Assembly: GCA_020848905.1 (NCBI GenBank)
Contig: JADLHG010000038.1
Location: forward strand, 1-64,000
DNA: 64,000 nt
DNA from: Deltaproteobacteria bacterium
GTDB taxonomy: Bacteria; Myxococcota_A; Polyangia; GCA-2747355; JADLHG01
Direction of reading: 5' to 3'
Below are positions 51,913 to 61,455 of the stretch, piece after piece (the stretch's first letter is position 1; every line of letters starts with the position of its first letter). A program made the translations under genes and the position numbers. A model generated the notes under the pieces. That model was not told the DNA's origin. It was given only the letters and a program-made list of their open reading frames with translations, and did not search any database.

Positions 51913-53252
51913 TGCTCCTCTCCGAGAACGAAGCCCAGGAAATCTGCCGCAAGCTCCTCGGCGCCGTGACGGGCGAAGACGCGCTCGTCTCCCTTACCGG
52001 CATGCGCACGAGCTCCACCGCGTTCGCGCGCAACGAGGTGCTGAGAACCGCCGCGCTCCACGACCTGGAGGTCTCGGTGACCGTGACCCTCGCCGGGCGA
52101 CGCGGTCACGCCGTGACCAACCAGGCCGACGATGAGTCCCTGCGCCGGACGGTGGCCACGGCCGAACGAAACGCCTCCGTCGGACACGCGGAAGGGGAGG
52201 TGCCGCCGACCCTTGGCCCTCAGGACTATCGGCAGAGCCTCTCCTGGTTCGCCGACGCGGCCGAGGCCGGGCCGGACGCGCACGAGGAACACGTGCGACG
52301 CTCTATCGAACGCTGCCGCCACGAAGACCTTCTCGGCGCGGGAACGGTGGAGACGGGAGAAAGCCTCCACGCCGTCGCCACGCTACGCGGCCTCTTCGGG
52401 TACCAGCGACGTAGTCGCGCGCGCTTCTCGACGACCGTACGGACCAGAGCTGGAGACGCGGCCGGCGAGGAAGCCGCCTACGGCTTCTCGCTGGCCGACC
52501 TGGACAGTCGCAAGGTCGTCGAGGCCGCCGTCGAATGCTGTCGCCGCTCTCGCGGAGCCATGGCCGTCGAGCCCGGACTCTACACGGTCGTCTTCGCCCC
52601 CGTCGCGGCGGCCGACGTCTACGGCTGGATCTTCACGCAGCTCGATGGCTGGAGCACCGAGGTCGGAGAGACCTGTTTCTCGCAGCCGGGCGGAGAGCTT
52701 CCGCTCGGCAAGCAGCTGCTCAGCGAAAAGCTGTCGATCTGGACCGATCCGGAGGACCCCCACGCACCCGCCGCCGCGCTCGACGACGAGGGTCTCGCCG
52801 CGCGCCGCATCCACTGGGTCGAGAACGGCGTGCTGCGCATGCTCGCCTACGCTCCCCAGAAGGCGGTCGAGCGCGGCCTGGCCGTCGTGCCGGCGCCCAC
52901 TAGCTTCATCCTGAGCAGCAGCGCGACCACCCTCGACGGCCTCGTCGCAGAGGTCGACCGAGGCATCCTCGTCTCGCGCACGCAGTACGTCCAGCCGACC
53001 GACGACGGGCATCGCTATGTGGTCGGCGGAGTGACGGGGATAGGGACCTTCCTCATCGAGCACGGCAAGGTGACGCGACCGCTCCTCAACCTGCGTTTCA
53101 CGGAGGACGTCCAGCGCGGCCTCTCGGAGCTCGAAGCGCTCGGCTGCGCGGCTCGCACGTTGCCCGTAGCCATCGACGCGCAGGAGCTGTGCTACTTCCC
53201 CAGCCTGCGGATCCCGAGCTTTCGCGTCGAGGAGTGCCTCGCGGGGGTCTAA
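51912..53252 (+). CDS. tldE: TldE/PmbA-like protease subunit
   Basis: 446 residues; the ATG at 51912 shares a base with the TldD stop. PmbA/TldE fold features such as VTVTLAGRRGHAVTNQ and the C-terminal VGGVTGIGTFLIEHGKV are visible, and there is no HEXXXH, as usual for the non-catalytic partner. Confidence 0.85.
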   Translation: MLLSENEAQEICRKLLGAVTGEDALVSLTGMRTSSTAFARNEVLRTAALHDLEVSVTVTLAGRRGHAVTNQADDESLRRTVATAERNASVGHAEGEVPPTLGPQDYRQSLSWFADAAEAGPDAHEEHVRRSIERCRHEDLLGAGTVETGESLHAVATLRGLFGYQRRSRARFSTTVRTRAGDAAGEEAAYGFSLADLDSRKVVEAAVECCRRSRGAMAVEPGLYTVVFAPVAAADVYGWIFTQLDGWSTEVGETCFSQPGGELPLGKQLLSEKLSIWTDPEDPHAPAAALDDEGLAARRIHWVENGVLRMLAYAPQKAVERGLAVVPAPTSFILSSSATTLDGLVAEVDRGILVSRTQYVQPTDDGHRYVVGGVTGIGTFLIEHGKVTRPLLNLRFTEDVQRGLSELEALGCAARTLPVAIDAQELCYFPSLRIPSFRVEECLAGV

Positions 53253-53309
53253 ACGAGCGTCGCCTGAGCGGGGGACTTCGACCATCGGTCGCGCCGAGAG
53301 GACGTGAGC

Positions 53310-54368
53310 ATGAAGATCGCGGTGATTGGGGGCACGGGGTGGCTCGGACCCTACGTCGTGCAAGAGCTCGTCGCCTCCGGGCACCAGGTCACCGTCTTCA
53401 ATCGGGGGCTGAGTCAAGGCCAGCTCCCCGCCGCGGTGAGGCGGCTACAGGGCGATCGTCACGACGTGTCGCTCCTGACCGAGGCCTTCCGGGGCTGCGA
53501 CGCGGTCGTCGACCCGCACCCGGCCAACGCGGAGGACACACGCGCCGCCGTGGAGGCCTGTCGGGCGGCCCGCGTCTCCCGGCTCGTCGCCGTGGTCTGC
53601 GCCGAATCCTACTTCGCCGCCATCGCCGAAGGACTCGAGGACCCCGAGCTGATCCCCGCCAGCGAGCTCGCCCCGACCCGGGAGCTCGGCACCGACAACC
53701 CGCACGACGGCCGCGACGAAGGGGGACGGGTGCACGCCCGACCGCTCGTCGAGGCCGAGCTGCGCGCCGCCGGGGCCTCGGCCGGCCTCGCGACGACGAT
53801 CCTCAGGCTGCCGGTGCTCTACGGTCCGCACGACCCCGTGGCGCTCGACTATCGCTTCTTCATCCGACGGCTCCTCGACGGCCGCGGGCGCCTCCTGCTC
53901 GGCGGTGGAGCCTGCCTGCTCGGCCACCGGCTCTACATCGAAGATGCGGCGCACGGCGTGGCCCTCGCGGTGGCGAGCTCCGCCCCGGGCTCTCAGCTCT
54001 TCAACGTGGCCGAGGAGTGCGTCTACACCCTCGAGCAGCGCTTCCACGCCTACGGCCGCGTGCTGGGGGTCGAGACCGACGTCCTGAGGGTGCCGGACCT
54101 CGCGCTCCCCGAGCACCTGTCGCAGTTCTACACCCGAGGCCAGCACCACGTGCTCGACACGACGCGGGCCCGCACCCTCCTGGGCTATGTCGAGCGCCAT
54201 AGCCCCGAGGAACGCCTGCGACGCACCGTAGAGTGGGTCCGGCAGCACCCACCCGCCTTCGACGCGGACTGGGAGGCCGAATACGCGCTGGAAGACGACG
54301 TGGCAGCGCAGCTCGCAGCGCCGCAGGAAGAGGAGTCCGCCGACGATGCCGAGGAAGAGACCCGCTAA
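53310..54368 (+). CDS. NAD(P)-binding extended SDR, second copy
   Basis: 352 residues from ATG 53310 with GAGAGGA 7 nt upstream. Rossmann motif GGTGWLGPYVVQEL. Like the gene at 46258-47271 it lacks a visible YxxxK pair; the two share the C-terminal NPxGxW-type layout weakly. Acidic tail (EEEESADDAEEET-like). Its stop overlaps the stop of the facing radical SAM gene by 3 bases. Confidence 0.7.
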   Translation: MKIAVIGGTGWLGPYVVQELVASGHQVTVFNRGLSQGQLPAAVRRLQGDRHDVSLLTEAFRGCDAVVDPHPANAEDTRAAVEACRAARVSRLVAVVCAESYFAAIAEGLEDPELIPASELAPTRELGTDNPHDGRDEGGRVHARPLVEAELRAAGASAGLATTILRLPVLYGPHDPVALDYRFFIRRLLDGRGRLLLGGGACLLGHRLYIEDAAHGVALAVASSAPGSQLFNVAEECVYTLEQRFHAYGRVLGVETDVLRVPDLALPEHLSQFYTRGQHHVLDTTRARTLLGYVERHSPEERLRRTVEWVRQHPPAFDADWEAEYALEDDVAAQLAAPQEEESADDAEEETR

Positions 54369-56533
54369 CGGGTTTCTCCTCGCAGGCAGACCCTTCCAGC
54401 CGGCGAGCGCACGTAGGCCAGATACCGTTCCCGCACCAGCATGCGCACGAGCTCGACCACGTCCTCCTCGGAGGCCTCGTAGCCCAGCGTGTCGCGGAGC
54501 AGCTGCGTCAGTTCCGGCACGTCCAGCTCGCGGCCACCCACCGCCCGCAGAACCTCGTAGGTATCTGCGGGAACCTCGTTCGGCTCGTAGGAAGTCGAGA
54601 GCGTGCCGAGGAGGTAATAGCTCTCGTCCTCGCTCCGCCGGCCATCGCGGGTGAAGCGCACCACGTCGGTCGCCAGGTGTGCAGCCGGCGAGAAACCGAA
54701 GCGGTAACCATCCAGGAGCGGCGGGGCCTCCTCGCCGAGGAGCACCGTCCCCAGCCCACCGTAGAGGCCCTTCAGCACGTAGCCGTAGATCATGTCGTCG
54801 AAGGCCTGCCGCACCTCGGTGGTCTCGGCGGCCGTCATCCCGCTATCGTCGTGATAGCGGTGAACGTACATCGTGTTGCGCCGCGGGCCGAAAGCGGTCG
54901 GATCGTCGTCCTCGGCCAGCCGCAGCCCGAACTTCGCCGGCTCGCGCGACATGGGCGTGTTGCGCACGACCTCGAACGGGGAGTACGAGACCCAGCCCAC
55001 GCGATCCGCGTGCTTCGCGATGAAATCCACGACCTCCAGGTTCTCCGCCTTGGTCGACGTGGGGAGGTTCAGGATGAGCAGCATCCAGGCGGGGGTGAAG
55101 CCCGCCTCGCGCACGCGGTCGAAGAAACTCACGATCCCCGCCTGATCGTACCCCTTGTCGATGAGCTTGAGGACCCGATCGTTGGCGTGCTCCATGCCGA
55201 TCATTGGCAGCTGATAGCCCGCCCGCGCCATGGCGCTCAGCGTCTCGACGTCCCAGCGGCGATCGATCTTGAAGAAGCTCGACCACTGGATCTGCATGTT
55301 CCGCTCGAGGACCCCTTTGGCGATCGCGAGAGCGGGCTTCGGCGGCAGGGAATCCGTCACGATATACATGCGGCGGAAGCCGAGCTCGTAGTAGTAGGCG
55401 ATGTCGGCGAGGAGCTCGTCCTCGGCGCGCGGCGAGTAGAGCGCGTTCGTGCCGTTCTGGGTGCGTGAGTCGCAGAAGGTGCAACGCCCCCAGTAGCACC
55501 CGATCGCCTGCATCACCGGGATCCAGACCGTCGGGCGCACGGCCGGCGGGATGCCGAGGAGGTCCTTCTCCGGCAAGCGGTACGAGCCGAGGTGTCCCCG
55601 CGGTGGCGGCGGGTTGTACCGGGGGCGCACGAGGCCCTCCGCGGGAGTGCCGCGATACCAGACGTTCGGAAGCTCGGGCAGAGGCTCCCCGTCGCGAAGG
55701 GCGCGAACGATGGCCCCGAGGGCGTCCTCGCCGATGAAGTAGGTTACCGAGTGAAACCCGACGTCCTCGTGGAGAAGCTGCAGCGCCTCGTGGCGCTCCA
55801 GGTAGCTCACCATCTGGCCGCCAACGGTGATGTGGATGCTGGGATCGATTGCCGCTATTTCGTGCGCCAGGACGAGCACCGACAGGGCGTGGTGCGGGAA
55901 GGTGAACGAGAGACCGACGAGCCTCGGGCGGCGCCTCTCGATCATCTCCTTGACCATGGGCCGAATGAAATCGCGGTAGCGAACCACGTCGGGGCTGGCG
56001 AGCAGCTCGCGAATTCCCTCGACGGTGCGCATGCTCGCCGTCACCTCCATGTAGCGCGCGGAGGAGGCGAAGAAGAAGTCCTCGGCGAGCGGCGTGAGGA
56101 TCGAGATGATCGGCACGTTCTCGCGGAAGAGGAGCTCGTCGCGGCTCCCCGCGCGCGTGACCTCCTCGTGGTTCTCGAGCACCAGCCGCATCCTGACGAT
56201 CATCGAGAGCAGGCTGCGGTAGGTCGCGGCGTCCTCGGGCGAGAGCTCGGCTTGCTTCTCGAACGCGTCCCGTCGCGCCGTCATGGCTTCGTGAACGCCT
56301 TCCAGGAAGTCACGGTCGAGCATGCGCCCGAAAGCGGCCCGGGCGACGTCCCACACCTCCGCCGAAAACCCGTGGCCGATCAGGTCCGACGCAAGCCAAT
56401 AGGGCGCGGGATAAGGACGTTTCACCGCATCCCAGGCGAATGGCGGCCAGATGATCAGCGCGTCCGACAACCGCTCGGCCCCCGCAGTCGCGGGCCGAAC
56501 ACCCGAAACGCCCTCGCGCGCATGGTTTTGCAT
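54365..56533 (-). CDS. B12-binding-like radical SAM enzyme with CX4CX2C motif, paralogue 2
   Basis: 722 residues, start MQNHAR. The motif cysteines fall at 346, 351 and 354, the same numbers as in the paralogue at 26590-28755, and the cobalamin-domain-like HITVGGQMVSYL and C-terminal PqqD-like tail (LRDTLGYEASEEDVVELVRM) are retained. The two proteins are similar along their full length. Transcribed against the right-hand operon; no precursor gene lies next to it in this window. Confidence 0.8.
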   Translation of the reverse strand: MQNHAREGVSGVRPATAGAERLSDALIIWPPFAWDAVKRPYPAPYWLASDLIGHGFSAEVWDVARAAFGRMLDRDFLEGVHEAMTARRDAFEKQAELSPEDAATYRSLLSMIVRMRLVLENHEEVTRAGSRDELLFRENVPIISILTPLAEDFFFASSARYMEVTASMRTVEGIRELLASPDVVRYRDFIRPMVKEMIERRRPRLVGLSFTFPHHALSVLVLAHEIAAIDPSIHITVGGQMVSYLERHEALQLLHEDVGFHSVTYFIGEDALGAIVRALRDGEPLPELPNVWYRGTPAEGLVRPRYNPPPPRGHLGSYRLPEKDLLGIPPAVRPTVWIPVMQAIGCYWGRCTFCDSRTQNGTNALYSPRAEDELLADIAYYYELGFRRMYIVTDSLPPKPALAIAKGVLERNMQIQWSSFFKIDRRWDVETLSAMARAGYQLPMIGMEHANDRVLKLIDKGYDQAGIVSFFDRVREAGFTPAWMLLILNLPTSTKAENLEVVDFIAKHADRVGWVSYSPFEVVRNTPMSREPAKFGLRLAEDDDPTAFGPRRNTMYVHRYHDDSGMTAAETTEVRQAFDDMIYGYVLKGLYGGLGTVLLGEEAPPLLDGYRFGFSPAAHLATDVVRFTRDGRRSEDESYYLLGTLSTSYEPNEVPADTYEVLRAVGGRELDVPELTQLLRDTLGYEASEEDVVELVRMLVRERYLAYVRSPAGRVCLRGETR

Positions 56534-56829
56534 GGCCCGGAGAATAGCTGATGCAGGTCAAGCCGGCAAGGCGGCCCCCCCCCAACAGCTCACGCCTCGA
56601 ACGTGCAACACCGTCGCTGGCGCCGCGTTTGCGCACCGGAGCGGCGACGCTGCGCCGACATCATCGCACCCAGGCGCCTTCCGGCCACTAAGGTGCGATG
56701 TTTCCGTCGCTATTGCTTGCGAGAAAGCGTTTTCGTCTCCGCCAAAGAATTTGACTTCACTGATCGCGTTCGGTACCTTGACCGTATTACTGGCATCCAA
56801 AATTAATAACGCCACAAGGAGAGGTGAGC

Positions 56830-57336
56830 ATGCGTTCGCGCCTTATGGGTCTCGCGTTGGGTTTGGTGGGTCTGACGGCCGTCGCTGGAGGATGCGGCGG
56901 TGGTACCACTATCAACCCCGTTCCTAACCTGCTCGGAACCTGGGATTGGGACTTCTCGGGAGTCATCGGCCCCGGCGCCCGGCAGCTGACCTACTACTCG
57001 GACGCGCCGAAGCTCTGGGCGGCCGCCGACATCAGCTTGGACCAGAAGGCGTGGTGCCGCATGTACCTCGGCTGGTCGGTGGTGAACCCGGAGAGCGACA
57101 CGAAGTTCACCTGGTCGTATACCGTTAACGCGGACGCCTGCGGTGAGAAGAAGGGCGCGACCGGCACGGTGAAGATGGACATGAACACCACCGTCTCGCC
57201 GGTCACGATGAATGCCGTCAAGGCGGGGATGGAGAACCTGCCGCCGCTCAAGGTCGTGAAGTGCGGCACCGACCCGCTCGTCGAGACCGTGTGTGGCAAG
57301 TCCCCCGGGCTCGGCAAGCCGGCCGCCCCGCAGTAA
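56830..57336 (+). CDS. Small lipoprotein, unknown function
   Basis: 168 residues with a signal peptide and lipobox AGGC. AAGGAGAGG just upstream is the strongest ribosome site in the window (a GTG two codons earlier is possible). Mature part rich in Trp, Thr and Asp with four Cys that could pair. TTGACC at 56778-56783 may be its -35 box, with a poor -10. I recognise no family. Confidence 0.65.
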   Translation: MRSRLMGLALGLVGLTAVAGGCGGGTTINPVPNLLGTWDWDFSGVIGPGARQLTYYSDAPKLWAAADISLDQKAWCRMYLGWSVVNPESDTKFTWSYTVNADACGEKKGATGTVKMDMNTTVSPVTMNAVKAGMENLPPLKVVKCGTDPLVETVCGKSPGLGKPAAPQ

Positions 57337-57364
57337 GCCGTAGCGCACTCCCCAACTTTCAGCG

Positions 57365-58045
57365 ATGCCTCCGACGTCACACCGGCCACACGGGCCTCTC
57401 ACCCTGCTACTGCTCGGCGCGCACCTGACGCTCGCCGCAGCAGGGTGCGAGGGCCCGGAGATCCCCCCCGCACCCTGCGTCGGCGAGAGCTGCCCGAATG
57501 CCGGGATGGATCTCAAGGTCTTCTTCGACGACGAAGCGCTCGACCCCGCTGCACGGCAGCGCCTCGCCGACTCGGAATACATCGGCACCCTCTACCTGCG
57601 GGTCTTCAATCGCTGGCCCCCGTATTCGCTGGCGCTGGCCACCTCTCTCGCGGAGTTCTATCCCACGATTGGACCGCTGTCGCTGCGCGGCGGCCAAACG
57701 CTGACCTTTCCCCGACGGCTCAACGTCGGCACGCACTGGATCGCCGCGGTCTGGTGGCCGCAGTCTCGGCCCAAGGGGTTCGTTCCGCTCCGCTCCGGCG
57801 ACCTGATCAACACCGGGACCTGCGAGCCGCCGCCCTATCTGGTAGGCGGACCGGCCGAGGAGGCGCTGCACGACGAGTACTACCGCTGTGCGCTCCCCTA
57901 CGGCAAGCGGGGGGTCCCACGCGTCGTCGTGAAGGAGTCGGACGTGGGCACCACGCTGAAGAACGTGGTCGTGCGGATCAACGCCGAGTACGATCCGCGC
58001 TTTGAGGAAGCCACCCCCACGCCCTCCTCGTCCTCGGACCAATGA
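57365..58045 (+). CDS. Lipoprotein, unknown function
   Basis: 226 residues with signal peptide and lipobox AAGC; Ser-rich C-terminal tail. Six Cys in the mature part. It follows the small lipoprotein by 28 nt and is probably co-transcribed. No family recognised. Confidence 0.6.
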   Translation: MPPTSHRPHGPLTLLLLGAHLTLAAAGCEGPEIPPAPCVGESCPNAGMDLKVFFDDEALDPAARQRLADSEYIGTLYLRVFNRWPPYSLALATSLAEFYPTIGPLSLRGGQTLTFPRRLNVGTHWIAAVWWPQSRPKGFVPLRSGDLINTGTCEPPPYLVGGPAEEALHDEYYRCALPYGKRGVPRVVVKESDVGTTLKNVVVRINAEYDPRFEEATPTPSSSSDQ

Positions 58046-58322
58046 CGCGTTCAGCGCCCCCTCCCGGCGACGGCGCCCCACAGCAGCGCGTCTCGGCAGG
58101 CCACCACGCGAGAGAGCTGCGCGAAGCGCCTGCGGCCGGGGTTGCGCTCCCGACCTTCACCCCCCCGCGGAGCGGTCGCAGCCGCTAAGCCCTTGCCGGT
58201 GACTCGTGCGAAGCCATCCCCCCGTGCGGGACGCATCCAACGCCTCCAGAGGGCCGCAGACAACGACGACCCACGCCGCCTTCGAGGGGACGACGACGGC
58301 CTTACGGCTCTTTGTCGCGACG

Positions 58323-59147
58323 ATGCGCGTCGCAGCCCTCGCAGGCCCCCTCGTGCTCCTGCTCTGCGCGCAGCTTCGTCCAGCGCAGGCAGCGGGGCCT
58401 CGGGCGAAGGCCTCGCCACCGCTTCTCGCCATGCGAGGTCCAGCATCGCAGCCGGGCTCGCCGGCTGCCGCAGCTCAGCCTCCCGCGGCGCCGAAGCCGG
58501 TCGTCCTCCCGCGCCCGACGGTGTGGGACCGCTTCAGCGGCCTGTACTTCAATCCCAACTACGCCATCACGCACCGCCTCGACTACTCGAAGGACAGCGG
58601 ATGGAAAAAGTTCGGGAGATTTTCCTGGAACGTCGGCTTGGTTATAATGGGCATCGTCGCCTCCACCGTCTGGCATGAGCTGGGACACTTCATCATGTCG
58701 AAGTCCCTCGGGGTAAGTTTCAAGTGGCCTGCCAGCGGGTGGGACGGCATCTTCATCCCGCTCTGGCACATTCCCGACGACACCCCCCGCGACAAGCGCA
58801 TCGCCATCAGCCTCACCGGTTTCATCTTCGACGCCGTCGCCACCGAAGTTCTGCTCTGGGTGCCCCAGATTCCCAAGGACAACCTGTTCGTCGTCGGCTT
58901 CCTGCTGCATTCGATCCTCAACAATCTCCTCTACCCCCTCGTCGACGTGATTCGAGGCGGCTACGGGGACGTTCAGTCGTTGCGGACCGCAGGCATGCCG
59001 GTGGTACAGCTCCACGTGCCGCTCGTGCTGCACAGCCTCCTGGCGCTCAGTCGCCTTCTCTTCCTACACACGAAGTTCGCCGCACGCTTCAACCCCTGGG
59101 CCGCTCCGAAGTCGGCCGGGGCGAACGTGATCTTATTCAACTGGTAG
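58323..59147 (+). CDS. Membrane protein with HELGH motif (M50-like)
   Basis: 274 residues if the ATG before a signal-like segment (VAALAGPLVLLLCAQLRPAQA) is used; a GTG at 58206 would add 39 residues and no start has a clear ribosome site. HELGH at 118-122 lies in a hydrophobic stretch, as in site-2-type proteases; three to four further hydrophobic segments follow. The third-ligand LDG/NxxPxxxLDG motif is not seen, though NNLLYPLVDVIRG could be a variant. A possible second leader or signal protease of the system, or an unrelated membrane protein. Confidence 0.55.
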   Translation: MRVAALAGPLVLLLCAQLRPAQAAGPRAKASPPLLAMRGPASQPGSPAAAAQPPAAPKPVVLPRPTVWDRFSGLYFNPNYAITHRLDYSKDSGWKKFGRFSWNVGLVIMGIVASTVWHELGHFIMSKSLGVSFKWPASGWDGIFIPLWHIPDDTPRDKRIAISLTGFIFDAVATEVLLWVPQIPKDNLFVVGFLLHSILNNLLYPLVDVIRGGYGDVQSLRTAGMPVVQLHVPLVLHSLLALSRLLFLHTKFAARFNPWAAPKSAGANVILFNW

Positions 59148-59178
59148 CTGTAACGAACGTCTGCCGCGGAGCGAGACC

Positions 59179-61341
59179 ATGAAGATAGCCGCCAGGTGGG
59201 GGACCGTAGCTCTGCTGATCTCTAGCCATGTCGTGGCCTCCACCGCCTGGGCCGAACCCGTCTCCAAGGAAAAGGAAAAGAAGGCCGACGACACCGCTTC
59301 TCTCGTGTTCTCCGCGTCGAAGCTGCCGAAGACGCTCGAAGAGGCGCCGGCGATCATCACGGTCTACGACCACCAGTACCTCTCGAGCTTCGGCTTTCTC
59401 ACGCTCAACGACCTCCTCAGCACGACCCCTGGCTTCGACGCGCGCCCGGCGAGTTGGTTCGACACCCCGGCCACCCGCGGTCTCACGCACACGGCGCTCC
59501 TCCTGCTCGACGGCACGCCGCTCAACTCGCACCTCTCGAACTACTTCCCCGCCGGGCTGGGGCTCGACCTGTCGAACTACCAGCGCATCGAGGTGATCAG
59601 CGGCCCGGGCGGCGTGCTCTGGGGATCCCACTCGCTTCTCGGCGTCGTGAACCTGATCAGCCGCAACGGCGCCGACATCAACGGGGTACACGGCCGCGTC
59701 GAGTTCGGCTCCTTCGGCTACCAGCGCTATGGCCTAAAGGCCGGCAAGCGGTGGGGAGATCTGGACGCCTATCTCGGGGTCAGCTTCGTCACCGAACGAG
59801 GCGCGAACGTCGAGCTGAGCGGCACGACCGCCCGCAGCTTCGCCCACGGAGGCAAGTACCAGGCGGGCACGGACGGCACCACGACGAACAAGTCGGACTA
59901 CTTCTTCGAGGCCATCGGCAAGGTGAAGTACAAGGACTTCACCCTCTTCGGCCGGATCCCCTACTCGCGGAACTACTTTCAGGCGAGCGAGGAGGGGGGC
60001 ATCCTCGCCTACCGGGATAACGGCTACCGCCAGAGCGACGACTGGGCGGCCTACCTGATGTACTCCAGCCGGTTCCTGAACGGAGACCTCGGCGTTCTGG
60101 CCAAGGGCTACTTCTATCGCAACGTGCTGGCCTTCGATAACCGCCTATGGTCCGCGGGGTCGCCCTACTATCGCGGAGGGTACGGCACCTTCGTTGACGG
60201 CGGCACGGCGCTCAAGCTCGGCGGCCTGGCCGAGGTCAACTGGACCTTCTCCCTGCGCAAGATCGTCACGAACACCCTGACCGGGGGTATCGACGCCTTT
60301 CGCGAGAGCGTCTCGGGCGCCAGCATTTCCCTGGCCGATGCGAACGGCTACTACGGCACCTTGCAGCCCTTCATCACCGACGCGGCCGCCTTCGTGCTGT
60401 CGCCCTACGTCTCCGACGAGGTCCGGCTGCTCGACCGCATCGCCATCTCCGGGGGCCTGCGCTACAACTACTCCGACAGCTACGCCCCCGTCGCGCTGCT
60501 TTCCGGCAGCGTCGTCGCGCGTCTGTTCGGGCAGAACTACGCGAAGGTCAACGTCGGCACCGGCCTGCGACCGCCCACGATGAGCGACCGCTTCGGGCGC
60601 CAACCCCTCTCCGCGCCGCTCGGACAGTACCAGCGGCCCGACGACGGCGCGGCACCGATGCGACCGTCTACCAGCACGGCCTACCAGTTCGAGATCAACT
60701 CCCAGATCCTGCGCGACGTGGGCCCCTTCCGCCGCTTCTTCGTGCGCGGCGACTTCGCAATCACCTCGGTGGAGAGCATCTTCGCGCAGCTGCCGAACCT
60801 CTTCGATCCCGAGACCCGCTACGCGCTACCCAAGATCAAGCGCGACATCTTGTCGGCGGAGGCGCGCCTGGATGCCACGTTTCGCGGCGACCACGCGGCC
60901 TGGGTCTCCTATGCGTATAACCAGGTACGCCTAAAGGACGTGGAGATCGAGGGAGGCCTGGCGCAGGTGGGACCCCAGCACTCCGTTTCGGCCGGCGGAA
61001 TGCTGCGCCTCTGGCGCTGGCTGCGCGTGATGACCCGCGCCACGGTGCTGAACGGCATCCGGCGCTCCGTGCTCGCTCTCGACGCCACGGAGACGGCGCG
61101 CGGCGGGACGCTGGTACAATCCGACGCGCCGACCGTGTTCCTGCTCTCGGCCGGCTTCACCATCGACAACCTGTACCGCGACCTCTACGTCTCCTTCGTC
61201 GGCCACAACCTGGCCAACCAGAAGTACAGCAACTACGCCTTCACCAACCTGTTCGCGGGCGGCGTCGACGACGGCCAGGCGCTCAACTACACGCAACCGG
61301 GCATCAGCTTCGTCTTCTCGGCCGGCATGTCTGTCTGGTAG
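59179..61341 (+). CDS. TonB-dependent outer-membrane receptor
   Basis: 720 residues. Signal peptide (ALLISSHVVASTAWAEP), plug domain with PAIITVYDHQYLSSFGF, NDLLSTTPGFDA and EVISGPGGVLWGSHS, then beta-barrel strands ending in an aromatic residue (GMSVW). Such receptors import siderophores, other metallophores, cobalamin or peptides. It starts 31 nt after the HELGH gene. Cobalamin uptake would fit the B12-type radical SAM enzymes; re-import of the cluster's product is the other possibility. Confidence 0.85.
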   Translation: MKIAARWGTVALLISSHVVASTAWAEPVSKEKEKKADDTASLVFSASKLPKTLEEAPAIITVYDHQYLSSFGFLTLNDLLSTTPGFDARPASWFDTPATRGLTHTALLLLDGTPLNSHLSNYFPAGLGLDLSNYQRIEVISGPGGVLWGSHSLLGVVNLISRNGADINGVHGRVEFGSFGYQRYGLKAGKRWGDLDAYLGVSFVTERGANVELSGTTARSFAHGGKYQAGTDGTTTNKSDYFFEAIGKVKYKDFTLFGRIPYSRNYFQASEEGGILAYRDNGYRQSDDWAAYLMYSSRFLNGDLGVLAKGYFYRNVLAFDNRLWSAGSPYYRGGYGTFVDGGTALKLGGLAEVNWTFSLRKIVTNTLTGGIDAFRESVSGASISLADANGYYGTLQPFITDAAAFVLSPYVSDEVRLLDRIAISGGLRYNYSDSYAPVALLSGSVVARLFGQNYAKVNVGTGLRPPTMSDRFGRQPLSAPLGQYQRPDDGAAPMRPSTSTAYQFEINSQILRDVGPFRRFFVRGDFAITSVESIFAQLPNLFDPETRYALPKIKRDILSAEARLDATFRGDHAAWVSYAYNQVRLKDVEIEGGLAQVGPQHSVSAGGMLRLWRWLRVMTRATVLNGIRRSVLALDATETARGGTLVQSDAPTVFLLSAGFTIDNLYRDLYVSFVGHNLANQKYSNYAFTNLFAGGVDDGQALNYTQPGISFVFSAGMSVW

Positions 61342-61455
61342 TCGCCGCACCTGGGCTGGGGCTTGAGCGGGACGGTCTTCACTACGGCAAGATGGTGAGG
61401 CACAGCTCCGGTTGCACGTGAGCTCGCGACCGGACGGGGTGAGGTGGCAGAGCCA

